From Diphasiastrum complanatum (Eukaryota > Streptophyta > Lycopodiopsida > Lycopodiales > Lycopodiaceae), in contig CM055097.1 of NCBI GenBank assembly GCA_029204225.1, positions 71,717,952 to 71,781,951 on the forward strand: a stretch of DNA of 64,000 nt, given 5' to 3'. The notes beneath the pieces were generated by a model. It was not told the DNA's origin and searched no databases. It saw only the letters and a program-made list of their open reading frames with translations. Shown here one piece after another: positions 12,597 to 25,544 of the stretch (within the stretch, counting starts at the first letter, position 1; the number at the start of each line of letters is the position of its first letter). The translations under genes were made by a program, and so were the position numbers.

Positions 12597-12870
12597 ATAG
12601 TCAGTGCCCTTGCTTTGTGCGTAGCCTTTAATCACCAATCTTGCCTTATGCTTTGTTATAATCCCATCGACATGGTACTTAGTCCTCTGTACCCATTTAC
12701 AACCAATGGCTTTTTTACTAGTTGGTGGTTCCACCAAGTCTCATGAGTCATGCTTGGCAATTGAATCAATTTGTTCTCTTATGACTTTGACCCAAATGTC
12801 ATCATCCTTCGCTTTATCATAAGTTCCAGGTTCTTTGCTTTGAACAATGCTTGATAAGAGAGCGTATGAA
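12597..12870 (-). pseudogene. Ty1/copia RT N-terminal fragment (D1)
   Basis: The minus strand encodes DDIWVKVIREQIDSI, then after a stop [39 protein letters not shown] and SKGTDY. This is the start of the copia RT domain. It stops precisely at GTDY, before the family's DETFAPV continuation, and is followed by truncated LTR. Confidence 0.75.
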
Positions 12871-13250
12871 GGTGTCCACATAGATAAGTGTGGATGAGAT
12901 CTACGATGTTCTTTGCCCATTAGGTAACTTTTTCATTACTACAAAAACATGTTCGTGTGATGGATGTTGCAATGACTTTTAGCTTCACAAAATACTATTA
13001 CTGAACATCGCGAAGCGATGTATAAAACAAAGGTAGAAATAAAAACAATGTTGATGAAATTTTATCGTCATTTACTTGTTACTAAAATTCCAAATCATGA
13101 ACTAACACCCAACGATGGAAATAGCATCATTTAGCATTAAGATTTTAGTGGTGTTGCAAAGTGATGTTAATTTGTACGATGACATTTATTGTTTTTCAAC
13201 AATGATTGATATGTCATTCTGTAACATTGACTAAACAAACTCTGAAATCG

Positions 13251-13253
<3 letters not shown>
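12871..13253. other. unassigned repeat sequence with small hairpin
   Basis: No coding region is seen. CATTACTACAAAAACATG and several GATG/CGATG words occur, with a perfect short hairpin ACATCGC-GAA-GCGATGT near 13005-13021. The pattern recalls subterminal regions of CACTA-type DNA transposons, but no terminal inverted repeat was found. Confidence 0.35.

Positions 13254-13290
<37 letters not shown>
13254..13290. repeat. (GA)n microsatellite (D1)
   Basis: A short GA run. The homologous tract in D2 (19200-19298) is more than twice as long. Confidence 0.9.
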
Positions 13291-13292
<2 letters not shown>

Positions 13293-13479
13293 ATTATTAC
13301 CACGTGAATTAAAAAGTCCAGTACCCTTGAGTCATCAGACAACCCATAGGTTCTACCCAAGAAATTACAATCGTGTGTGGCTTTGGAATGGATATCCCAT
13401 TATATTTGTGATCCAAAAAATCTCACTTGGCTATTCTTAGTTTTGAGTTTCAAGAACAAGTTTACCACCTATGACCATG

Positions 13480-13998
13480 TCACAATGTGTAACAAATACA
13501 TACTACTCACACAACATATATAGAGATCGATGCTTGTCAAAAAATTCCACACTAATCTTATAAAAAACTCACAAAACTATTATGAAATCGATAAAAGGTT
13601 CAATTAAAACCATAAAACCCAAGATTTATAACCAAATCCAGTTGATTATGAGCCATATAAAGAACTTATAAATTAAAAATAAAGCAAAAAAAATGAATTT
13701 CACTAATTGGGCTGTTAGTATTTGTCAATTTTTTGCGAGCATTGTTGACATATATAGTTGAATGGAATTTATTACAATTTAATCTACCCTTGGTTTATTA
13801 CTGGCTGTGGGGAGGAGCGTTAAGATTAATGGTGTCCATTGAATAAGCCATACTTTGGCGTGTTCCGTACCCGCATATCACCATCATCATGTAGATGTGG
13901 GAGAATCTGTGGCGGGACACTGTAGGCTGCAACAGTAGAGCGAAAAAATAGAGCATGCTATGAATGATTGATTACAGGAATTTAAGATGCCAGCCGTT
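13480..13998. other. intergenic, nothing recognised
   Basis: AT-rich sequence with no supported gene or RNA. Confidence 0.4.
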
Positions 13999-14430
13999 TG
14001 TTGTTTTCTGCATCCATGTTTTGTACACTTCACAAGGAAATGTAAAATGGACCATTCTGGAACAACCATTTACACAGAAGCAGTGAATACCGAAGTTGAA
14101 TGCGATTGATTCTGTAGAGAGTAGTACTGTAGTAGCATAGATCTTGTAGACAGTAGTAGCATGGACGTGTCTCTAGGCCGTGCAGGAGTGGCCGTTTAGG
14201 TAGTAATTGTCTGCTGAGCGTATGGTAAAATAATAAAAGCTCTCGGGAACTGAGAGTGTGTGTTCTTCATCCACGTTTTGTGCACTCCACACAAGAAATT
14301 GTAAACTGGACCATTCAGAATAATGATTTATGCCGACGCACTGAGCAGCGAACATTGAAGTCGAATGCGAGTGCTTCTGTGGACACTAGTAGCTACTAGC
14401 ATAGATGTCTCTCCAGGCCGTTTAGGTAGT
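13999..14430. repeat. diverged tandem duplication, ~255 bp period
   Basis: Two units, starting near 13999 and 14255, share in order: TGCATCCATGTTTTGT/CATCCACGTTTTGTG, AAATGGACCATTC/AACTGGACCATTC, GAAGTTGAATGCGA/GAAGTCGAATGCGA, GTAGCATAGAT/CTAGCATAGAT, and GGCCGTTTAGGTAGT at the end. No open frame spans both units. Confidence 0.7.
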
Positions 14431-15369
14431 TCTTCTGCCCTTTTGAAGTTAGGGTGCCCTAAAATATTGGTGCTCTTTTTGTGGCTAAGAGTGAAGAAAA
14501 TCCCTTATTTTCTCTTAGGGCTTTTCATTAGAGAGAGAGTAAAATGTATGTTGTGAGGGAAAACGACTTGGGTCACATGTCCCTCAAAATTGTAACTACT
14601 TGTAGTTGGAGGTTTTTTAAGGTCAAAACATGCTAAAGCGGTCAACATTTTGGAAGTTCAAGAACATTAAAGCATGAGAGAGCTTCTAGAGAGAGAGCTC
14701 AATTTGTGGAGAGAGCTTCTAAAGAGAGCCCTCAATTAGGGGAGAGATAGATAGAGAGATAGAGAGAGATGGAGAACTCATAGACAAAGTGTTTTGCAAA
14801 TTTTAATGGTTCACGCATATTTAAAATGTTTATTTCAACTTTTGATAGACAAAGACCACCATAATTCTTTTATGGACACTTTATCCCATATTATTGAATT
14901 TGTTTTTATTGAAAGCTTATGTGTTGTGGCTATTTGAAATTCAAATGTGTAAATGTGGCCTTCAAAATGTGTAAACGTGATTCTCAAAATGAAAAGCGTA
15001 AAAGCTTGGGTTTTTGTGAAATCAAGATTTTTGTAAAGAGCTTCATCTTGTTACATGGTGGTTTTAAGATCTTAAAAAGCACAAGAAGTAAATGTACACA
15101 ACTTTCTTGGCAACATGGTAGTGGAGCTATTTTTACTATCGCTAGAGAAGATGTAGTGATAGATATAGATATATGTGGAGTCACAAAGGAGTTCCAACCT
15201 ATGGTGATGCAAAGTGAATCTCATCTTGCCAAAAAAACACACGTATTCTCCAACTAATTCTCTTGACTCTTTATTGAATCTCCAAAAAACTTTTCACTAT
15301 GATTTCTTCAACGTTATGTTGTTTCCAGGATAGGGCAAAAATATCGATAGGTGCCATGTTTTCAAAATG
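14431..15369. other. intergenic, no gene recognised
   Basis: A purine-rich stretch with GAGAGAG words lies at 14660-14775. An open frame at 14919-15257 (+) of 112 codons is lysine- and cysteine-containing but matches nothing I know, and it lacks supporting context. Confidence 0.35.
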
Positions 15370-15404
15370 TCCACAAGAGTGATGCCCCTAGGATAGACCT
15401 CATT

Positions 15405-16593
<1,189 letters not shown>

Positions 16594-17914
16594 GTTCATT
16601 TCTTAGTGAATTTGGGATTACTAAAAATCTAGACTACTTCCACAGTCTATTCAAGCCATATCTACATGTTTTCAGCTGCACAACCAAATTCTAACGTATT
16701 TTATGAACATTATGTTAGATTCAGAGATATACTTAGTAAGCCTATTTTCTGCATAGGTTCATTCCAGTACATGCATTATACTGATCTTGTTCATTTCTTC
16801 CCAGCTTTCAGACATAGACTAGATAGAATGTTCACCAAATTGTTTGATTTTTTCAAAAACAATTCAACGTGTCCTTATTGCAACAAGAAATGTCGATTGG
16901 TAGAATATCAGAGTGGTTTCGTACTTTTTTTTGTTAGTTCAGATCCCAGATGATGAGGAAGTTTCTGTTGCTGACCCTCCTTTCGCATCATCCTCTGTTC
17001 AGTCAGCTATTAAGGATATCAGTCACTTCCTTATCGACACTCATGATAAGGAAAGTGACTTTATTGATGTAAATATTGATGTTCTTCGAGATTCTTTTAT
17101 TGGCCAAAATACATCTGCTGATGAATCGATCCCTATAGAGGAGTCTAAATGTCTTTTCAATTTGCTTGTATATTATATTAATGACGATGTATATTTTACT
17201 ACTGCTGATTTATGTAAATTTTTTGACTATCATGAAGATGAGGTTCTATGTTTATTATCCGGCACAATTTCCGAATTCTCCGACTTTGTAGAGTTTGAAA
17301 CAGATGACCTTGTTGCTGGTATTGATTTTGATGATGATGAGGGACTTTTGATCGGTGAAGAATGCCTAACTAAGACTTTATCAAATATTGCTGAGGATGG
17401 GCGAGGCAGACCATCCGATGAAGCATTCACAGCAATTTAATCCCAAAGGGGCTTTCCTCGTCCATCATTAATGCATTTCACTGATGATTCCACTTCAGCA
17501 CGTGGTCATTATATTGATCATCCTGATCTGGTTGATGATGATGATGAAGAATGTGTAAGTGTTAAAACTTCCTTGCATTAGATTGTTTTTAATCACTGAA
17601 TGTGTTTTTGCTAACATATTTCCTATTGCAGGATGCTCTCATAATTGATGATTTTGCTGCGAGACGAGGTGGTGCATCCTCGTTCCAGAGAAAAAGTGGA
17701 CTTGGCCACTATCTTAGGCATTTCTTGAAGAATGAAATCTGTATTGCTCATTCCAAGCTGAGCCCAGTTGGAGAGAGTCTTATAATGGCAGTTAAAGCTT
17801 TATCATCTTACCTAGGAGGTCATAAATTTGTTAAGACAAATAAGATCGTTTTTGTCAAAAGATCTTATGTTTTGAACATTTTAGGTTTTACTGATGGGAA
17901 TGTTACTTTAAGGA

Positions 17915-17926
17915 GCTCTGATACCA
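17915..17926 (-). other. copia primer binding site (D2)
   Basis: The minus strand reads TGGTATCAGAGC, a perfect match to the standard plant copia initiator-Met site, directly after the LTR end. Confidence 0.85.
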
Positions 17927-18540
17927 TGTGAAGGATTTCAGATCATTCAAGATCCAATCCATGTCCCAAATCTTTGGTTACAACAAGGAGCAAACCAACA
18001 ATCCTGTCAATGTAGAAAAATTAGCATCTACATACAAAATGAGATGCAAACTCTAAGAGATACTGATCAAACATGAACCAAAACATAAAATATGGTTGTT
18101 GTCCGTACAAGTACGATACCCTATTGTATTTCACATGTGTGAAACCAAAAATAACAAAATATGAGCATTCTACACACAAGATTGCAAGATAACACCAAGA
18201 TAGTGCACCAATGAGTAGTAGAACCCGAAGAAAGCCATGTATAATGATGAAATGAGAGAGAAAAGAGAGAAGTTGTGTCTCTCCACGATTTACATCCTTT
18301 TATAGAGTGTCCAAACCCTATTTGGCCACTTGGCTTTCCCTCCAAAATGTAAACCCTACTATTTTTGGGTCCAGATTCAATGTACCCAAAGTTCAAATTT
18401 GAATCTCTCTCAAACTCGACTACCAACTTTCCCACACTTTCAGAAAGTGTTTATTGAATGTATTTTAAACTAATATATCTTCAAAAAGTTTATCTGTAAG
18501 TCCAACTTGAAGTGGTCAACTTATATATTGGTGCAAAGGT
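17927..18540 (-). mobile_element. copia LTR, 5'-truncated (D2)
   Basis: Same LTR as 11977-12590 with a few substitutions. It has the same truncated upstream end and the same junction to the RT fragment, so the deletion happened before the block was duplicated. The frame at 18121-18435 is LTR sequence, not a gene. Confidence 0.8.
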
Positions 18541-18546
18541 CTCTTA

Positions 18547-18820
18547 ATAGTCAGTGCCCTTGCTTTGTGCGTAGCCTTTAATCACCAATCTTGCCTTATG
18601 CTTTGTTATAATCCCATCGACATGGTACTTAGTCCTCTGTACCCATTTACAACCAATGGCTTTTTTACTAGTTGGTGGTTCCACCAAGTCTCATGAGTCA
18701 TGCTTGGCAATTGAATCAATTTGTTCTCTTATGACTTTGACCCAAATGTCATCATCCTTCGCTTTATCATAAGTTCAAGGTTCTTTGCTTTGAACAATGC
18801 TTGATAAGAGAGCGTATGAA
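18547..18820 (-). pseudogene. Ty1/copia RT N-terminal fragment (D2)
   Basis: Carries the same KAIGCKWVQRTK and KARLVIKGYAQ segments as the D1 copy, with the same in-frame stop and the same end at GTDY. Confidence 0.75.
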
Positions 18821-19198
18821 GGTGTCCACATAGATAAGTGTGGATTAGATCTACGATGTTCTTTGCCCATTAGGTAACTTTTTCATTACTACAAAAGCAT
18901 GTTCGTGTGATGGATGTTGCAATGACTTTTAGCTTCACAAAATACTAATACTTAACATCGCGAAGCGATGTATAAAACAAAGGTAGAAATAAAAACAATG
19001 TTGATGAAATTTTATCGTCATTTACTTGTTACTAAAATTCCAAATCATGAACTAACACCCAACGATGGAAATAGCATCATTTAGCATTAAGATTATAGTG
19101 GTATTGCAAAGTGATGTTAATTTGTACGATGACATTTATTGTTTTTCAACAATGATTGATATGTCATTCTGTAACATTGACTAAACAAACTCAGAAAT

Positions 19199-19300
<102 letters not shown>

Positions 19301-19336
19301 ATTATTACCACGTGAATTAAAAAGTCCAGTACCCTT

Positions 19337-19760
19337 GAGTCATTAGACAACCCATAGGTTCTACCCAAGAAATTACAATGGTGTGTGGCTTTGGAATGGA
19401 TATCCCATTATATTTGTGATCCAAAAAATCTCACTTGGCTATTCTTAGTTTTGAGTTTCAAGAACAAGTTCACCACCTATTGGGTCATCAAATTATCCCT
19501 AGGTTTAGCCCAAGAAATTGTAGCTTTGTATGGCTTTCAAGTGAACATCCCACTATGTTTCTAACCTGAGGTCACCAATCTATTTCCATATTCAAATTTC
19601 ACAAATGAGTCCACCACCTTAGGGTCTTTGACCCAATAAAGTACAACTATTTGTGGCTTTTGAGAGGAAATCATGTTATGTCTATGATCTAGCCTTTTCA
19701 ACTCAACTGATTTAAGTCTCAAAGGTCACAAACAAGTCAATCATTTTCAAAATGGTGAAC
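19337..19760. repeat. diverged tandem repeat, ~142 bp period, three units
   Basis: Units start near 19337, 19482 and 19622 with GAGTCATTAG, GGGTCATCAA and GGGTCTTTGA. Each then has CCCA-GAAATTRYA or a similar word, GTGGCTTT, a -CATCCCA-TAT-T segment, and AGTTTCAAGAACAAGT or a relative before the next unit. Only the first unit is present in D1 (13338-13479). Confidence 0.65.
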
Positions 19761-20319
19761 CGGCACATAACCACTGCATTCAGAACTTGTTTTCACTTGC
19801 AAACAAGCACTGGCAAATTGTTGTTATGGTTGTAAGCTAAAATTCAACTGTTGCATAGAATCAGTTGCAAAATAAGCTATAACAAAGACATTTAACATAA
19901 TAATCAGAACTTCTTACATATCATATACAAACAAAGGCTCCTTTATCCATTGAGGATGCCATGCACGCAAAGGCATGACCAACGAACTTGATTGAGTGAA
20001 AATATCAAACACAAATGTAGAAGCCACAAAGCATCGGTCTTTTTGGTCATGAGAAGCATAGGAACACATGTTTTCTGGTTAAAATAATAATGTAGTCACC
20101 TTAGAAAACTATATATTTTTATAATGGAAGCATAATCAAACAAGGTGATATGAAATATCACGAAAAGTTGTGGTGTACACGTGTGCGTTTAAGAAGCATA
20201 GAAATTGCTATATGAATACTAAACAAAGTTTGCAATTTAGAAGAATCCCATGTCTATGCTCAAACTCATCTACAGGCAACAACTCATCTTTTAGCAGATT
20301 GTTAGAATATGATACTACT
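19761..20319. other. intergenic, nothing recognised
   Basis: AT-rich DNA with no supported coding region or clear repeat. It ends where copia RT similarity begins. Confidence 0.4.
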
Positions 20320-21056
20320 ATAGTGGCACAACTAAAATAATAGGTGATGAAAGATCCTTCGAGGACATCACACCTTTTAGGGGTCTTATAGGCTCCTTAA
20401 TTTGGCTTACCATCACTAGGCCCGACTCAAGTTTTTGTGTGCGAAAGTTGAGCCAATTTATGCAAGATCCAAAGATCCATCATTGGAAAATGGCCAAGAG
20501 GATTCTAAGATATATATCTTCATCTTCTGACTATGGTCTACTCTACGAAAGTGAAGATCTATCTATTATTGGCTTCTCGAATTCGGACTTTGCAAGTGAT
20601 ACGATGGATCAAAAGTCCATAAGTGCATACACCATATTTCCTGGAGGAAATCTAATATCTTGGCTTTCCAAAAAGCAAGATACTATATTTCTTTCCTCAT
20701 GTGAGTTCGAGTACAAAGCACTCACCACAACTACCAAAGAGGTGCTTTGGATCAAGAGATTGTTATTGGAGCTAGAGTGCATCAAGGAGGATGATCTACC
20801 AATGATCAAATGTGACAATATCTCCGCCCAAGCTCTTGCCAATAATCCCATATTTCATGCAAGGAGCAAGCACATAGAAGTGGCACACCGCTTTGTGAGG
20901 GAAAAGCTTATTGGAGGAGAAATATATTTGGAGCATGTCAACACATCCTCTTGTATTGATGATCTACTCACCAAGCCTTTGAGCAAAAGTGCCTTCACCA
21001 AGCATAAATCTAATCTTGGAGTAATATCAAGATCAATTCTTAATCTTCAATAGATA
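20320..21056 (+). pseudogene. Ty1/copia RT end and RNase H (right arm and upstream)
   Basis: The frame is open from about 20400 (WLTITRPDSSFCV) to 21053. It continues LSQFMQDPKIHHWKMAKRIL, FSNSDFASDTMD, NLISWLSKKQDTIFLSSCEF, VLWIKRLLLELE, CDNISAQALANNPIFHARSK, HIEVAHRFVREKL and DLLTKPLSKSAF. This is the complete copia RNase H domain; the usual SSTEAEY reads SSCEFEY. There is no true start: it is the tail of a Pol polyprotein. Bases 20320-20400 match the copia element at 55840 (RSFEDIT). It is followed by a short purine stretch (AGGAG) and an LTR. From about 20648 it lies inside the inverted-repeat arm. Confidence 0.85.
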
Positions 21057-21068
21057 ACTTTTTAGGAG

Positions 21069-21888
<820 letters not shown>

Positions 21889-21900
21889 TGGCATCAGAGC
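21889..21900 (+). other. copia primer binding site
   Basis: TGGCATCAGAGC directly abuts the LTR end. It is one base from the usual TGGTATCAGAGC. Confidence 0.85.
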
Positions 21901-21953
21901 CAGCAGGTTATCACTACTAATATCCAGACAGTGATTCTTCCAGACAACACAAT

Positions 21954-22900
21954 ATGGCCACAACAATCCAGACAAGAGTGACAATCAGTCTTGATGGCGC
22001 TAATTACAGAATCTAAAAACTCAAAATCAAAACACTTCTGAAGGATGAAGGCATCTGGTCGGTGACCGAACTCTCAGGGGTGCACCCTCTAGAGGGAGAC
22101 CCGAGGAGAGCTGAATGGATCAGAAAACATGAGCGCACAATGACAATCATCGTTTTGTCCATAAATGAAGATATACTCATGTAGATTGAAGACTGCGAAA
22201 GCAGCCATGCAACATGGGAAAGATTAAAATAGAAGTATGAAGTGAGGACTGCAACTTCAGTAATGCACCTTCACAATCAGCTGCAATCCACACGATGGGA
22301 TGGCAACCAGTTGGATCAGCATGTTGAGAAGATCAAAACGATCTTCGCTCAACTCACTGTATCAGGACAGGAGCACCAGGTCCCAGCACCACTGCAGTTG
22401 ATGTACTTCATGAAATCTCTATCGACGTCCTATCAAACGCTGAGAATGCTCATACTAAGTCTACTAGATATGACATTCGACAAAGTAGTCAGTCTTGTCG
22501 CTGAAGACGAAGTCCTCGAATCAGCAATCTTGTTCCTGCGATCAATGCCACAAACCAGGCCATATGGACAACAAATGTTGGTTCAATCCAGCATACCTTG
22601 CATGCACTACAAGAAGAAAGGACACTTTGCATACGATTGCAGATTTAATCCAAAAAGAAAAAACAAAGCCGAAAAGGCAAACGTTGCAGAGTCATCTAAG
22701 AATGTAGAAAGAGGTGACGAAGCTTTCATGATACTCGATGAAGCTTCAACAAGCTACTCCAAACACGACTACGATGTAGTCATCGATTCAAGAGCAACAT
22801 CACACATAGCCTGCAACAAGAAGATCTTGATCAACTTTCGCGAACTCAAAAATGATAGAGCAGTGATTCTAGGCGATGGAAGCAGACACTGTCATGCAGG
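21954..22900 (+). pseudogene. Ty1/copia Gag and protease fragment (right arm)
   Basis: An ATG at 21954 opens MATTIQTRVTISLDGANYRI, a typical copia Gag start; stops follow near 22014 and 22180. From 22242 the frame is open: LHNQLQSTRWDGNQLDQHVE, SLSTSYQTLRMLILSL, then a zinc knuckle in another frame (CDQCHKPGHMDNKC), a second region KKKGHFAYDC, and protease VIDSRATSHIAC. The catalytic DSGAT is changed to DSRAT here too, while the histidine is retained. At 22892-22902 the sequence switches to gypsy RT within a few bases; GTCATGCAGG resembles the gypsy GTAATGCA at that point. Confidence 0.82.
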
Positions 22901-22902
22901 CG

Positions 22903-23549
22903 GCATTCAAAGATTATTTGCAAAAATTTCTGTAAATTTTCTTGGACGATCTGTGCATGCATGGACCAAACTCAGAACACTTATCCAATTTGGAGAAGGT
23001 GCTCCAAAAATGTCGCAATTTTTAGATCTCCTTGAATCCAGAAAAATGTTAATTTTGGATTACACATGGCTTGATTCTCGGCCATATAGTATGTAGACAC
23101 GGGATTGCCACAGACCTATCGAAGATCAGGATCATTGTTGATCTGCCGCCACCAGGGACGATCCGCGAAGTCTACATTTTCATGGGTCATGCTAACTATT
23201 ATAGGATCTTCATTCTTGATTTTGCGGAGTTATCCCGACCAATTTTCAAACTCACATCGAATCCACATTGGAACGAGAAAGCCCTAAAGGCTTTCCAAAA
23301 GCTTAAAAATGCATTTGTTTGAGCACCAATCTTACGTCCACCCAATTGGTCCATTGAGTTTCATGTGCATATGGACGCATCGAAGTATGCAGTTGGAGCA
23401 GTCTTAACCCAGCCAAGAGAACACAAAAAAGATTTTCCAATCCGATTTGCAAACCGACAGCTCGGTGATACAAAAATAAGTTATTCAACCATAGAGCGGG
23501 AAGCACTGGCGATGATCTATGCGATTAAAAATTTTTGGAACTACCTGAT
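22903..23549 (+). pseudogene. Ty3/gypsy RT C-terminus and RNase H (right arm)
   Basis: Gypsy Pol from just before the RT active site: remnants of LQKF..FLDD near 22920-22960 (degraded and out of frame), NPEKC-like and HIVCRHGIATDLSKI, LPPPGTIREVYIFMGHANYY, then RNase H with MDASKYAVGAVLTQP, FANRQLGDTKISYSTIEREA and LAMIYAIKNFWNYL. The last codons run directly into the LTR start (TGTTGG at 23550), so the rest of RNase H and all of integrase are missing. A stop at 23095 and another at 23320 break the frame. Confidence 0.82.
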
Positions 23550-24070
23550 TGTTGGAGGGTTTGCGGATCCCAAGACAACCCTAACCCTAGTTAATAAGTG
23601 AGGGGAATTTGGCACCCTACGTGTGTAAGTCCAACTCGATGATCACATAGAGATTCTATTGATTAGTTACAAGTCAATAAAAGGACTTTAGGCCTTTTTG
23701 CGGGACTTTTAATGTCGCAGGGCCTAAATGTCAAGTTAGTGAATAAAGTTGGGTTTCCCTCCAATTTTGATGGTTCCCACACTTTTTTAAATTTGAATAA
23801 TAAGCAAGGAAGAAATGGACCAATAGGATTCAGAGGCCAGGGTCCTCCTCTTTACTATAAGAAGGGACCAACTCGAGTTGCTCCTCATGTTCATTTTCTC
23901 ATTTCAAAAAAGCAGTTTGGTTCTCTTCAGAAATGGATTGATGAATGTCCTTGCTCTTCTTCTTTCCTTCTCCATCTCTCATGCTTTCTTTGGTTTTTGC
24001 TAATTATTGGATCTGAATGTTATTGGGATTGTACGTTATTATAATTTTTATGAGAGAGAAACAGAGAGAG

Positions 24071-24106
<36 letters not shown>

Positions 24107-24315
24107 AACTAGTTCTATTGTGGATGCGTAGTGTTAGTGGGTCATAGTGTTAATGGATGTTAGTGTTAGATTTGGATCTTCCATTCATGCTGAAATCTGA
24201 ACTAAACTATTGCTCTCATGGAAACGAACCTACGCGTGACAACTAATCTCGTCTCTTTGATGCTGGATTGACTAGATCTTGGATTCAAGTTAGGCAAGGA
24301 AAGAAATTTACTACA
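23550..24315 (+). mobile_element. Ty3/gypsy LTR (right arm)
   Basis: Starts TGTTGGAGGGTTTGCGG and ends TTTACTACA; 766 bp. It is preceded by gypsy RNase H and followed by PBS, leader and gag. The GA tract at 24067-24104 is much shorter than in the left arm, with some interruptions before it. Confidence 0.87.
24067..24104. repeat. (GA)n microsatellite inside gypsy LTR
   Basis: GA run on the LTR sense strand, preceded by an imperfect GAGAGAAACAGAGAGAGG stretch. It corresponds to 8274-8378. Confidence 0.9.
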
Positions 24316-24319
24316 ATTT

Positions 24320-24339
24320 TGGTGCCGATGCTGGAGAGC
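24320..24339 (+). other. gypsy primer binding site
   Basis: TGGTGCCGATGCTGGAGAGC lies four bases after the LTR. It belongs to the TGGCGCC/TGGTGCC type common in plant gypsy elements. Confidence 0.75.
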
Positions 24340-25544
24340 TACGCCAATTTTTCAGTGTGCAGCATGATTGTTGGATGGATATCTTGCATTAAGCATCTTG
24401 TCGTGGCATGAATAGTGTTAGATCTATCTGCATTTTAGGGTTAGTTGGGATTGATTTTGCTTGATTTGAGTGGATTCGCTTCTTTGAAATCTAATCTGAT
24501 TATAAAACTGGGAAAGTTATTCAGATCACCAATCTTAAGATCATTGGGATTTGAGATATCAGAGAAAACAACAAAAATTGGTCAAATCTGTCAGAATTGG
24601 TCAAAAAGAAACAAAAAGTGTCATCAGAGCTGATAACTTTTTGCCCTCTGTTAGGAAACCTTCGCCGAGTTGCAGACACCTTTGGTTTTGTTCACAAAAC
24701 TTTCAATTTGAAGGGCGAAGATTAATTCCCGGCAGATTTTCAGAAACATCAGAAAAATCGTCAAAAAATATCAAAAACTCACCAAAACTCTAAAAATACA
24801 AAAAAAGAACCTTTACTCGTTTCACTATGCATAGGTATAATTCAAATCTATCTATTGCCAGGTTGGCGAAGAATAATACCAAAAATAGAATGGTTTTCAC
24901 ATGATCAGTTGTCATATTGCCATATTTTTGCCAAAAAAAAGTCACTTTTTTGTAAAAATACCAGTATTACTCTTGATCCTTCACCAGAACCTTTGTTGAG
25001 TCTACAAAACATTTTATTTATAGTAAAATATGATTTTTGAGTTCGACAAAGATTCTTCTTGATCAGATCACAAAAAATCTTGAATTTTATCCTCGTCAAA
25101 CTACAGAAACTGTATTTGCTTGTGTTAGAAACCTTTGTCCGACTTTTTGTAGTTTCATTTGTGTCAGATCTTTCATCTGAGAGGTCGTCGAAGGTTATTT
25201 TCCAAGAAATTGTCATAAAATTTGTTCAGGAAGTTTTTTTCTCTCAAAATAGCATTTTTGAACCTTCGTCGAGCCAATCTTCGCCTAGTGAACCTTCGCC
25301 AGTCCTATTTAGTTTTTGTTTTTCCAGATCAAGTCTCTATCAAATTTTGGATCAAATCTGATATAATCTGATTTGGATTCTGAGAGATTTATCATTTTTG
25401 GAAAGTATCGATTGATCGAATTTCGAAATCTTTTTCAAGATATGGAATCAGATTTTTTGGAAGTGGAAAAGATCTAGTAGATCTGATCTGAGATAGTTTT
25501 TTCTAGATCCAATCTCATTGTCTGCTTAATTTGAATTTGTAAAG
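24340..25544 (+). other. gypsy 5' leader with repeated CG-containing motif
   Basis: This 1.2 kb stretch between PBS and gag has no supported coding frame. It carries about twelve copies in both orientations of a word close to AACCTTCGCCGAG, for example at about 24657, 24711, 24807, 24862, 24988, 25040, 25092, 25128, 25185, 25261 and 25279-25303. Several read TTTG instead of TTCG, as expected from deamination of methylated cytosine. Possible roles are RNA packaging or structure, or a regulatory array; none is shown. Confidence 0.55.

Larger units (their letters stand above)
11963..13479 (-). repeat. direct repeat D1 (copia LTR, RT fragment, unknown tail)
   Basis: This block matches 17913-19480 in the same orientation, at an offset of 5950 at the LTR. 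Both copies hold, on the minus strand, an RT N-terminal fragment, an LTR and a PBS, plus an upstream non-coding region and a GA tract. They diverge at GAG-TCTGATACCA on one side and after TCACCACCTAT on the other. The GA tract is about 37 bp here and about 98 bp in D2. Confidence 0.85.

Noticed and set aside
12945-13253. CACTA transposon end
   Set aside because: CACTACAAAAA-like words are present, but no proper terminal inverted repeat or second end could be located.
23575-23592. CCCTAACCCTAG resembling telomere repeat
   Set aside because: Only two units, inside a gypsy LTR and mirrored in the other LTR copy; not a telomeric array.
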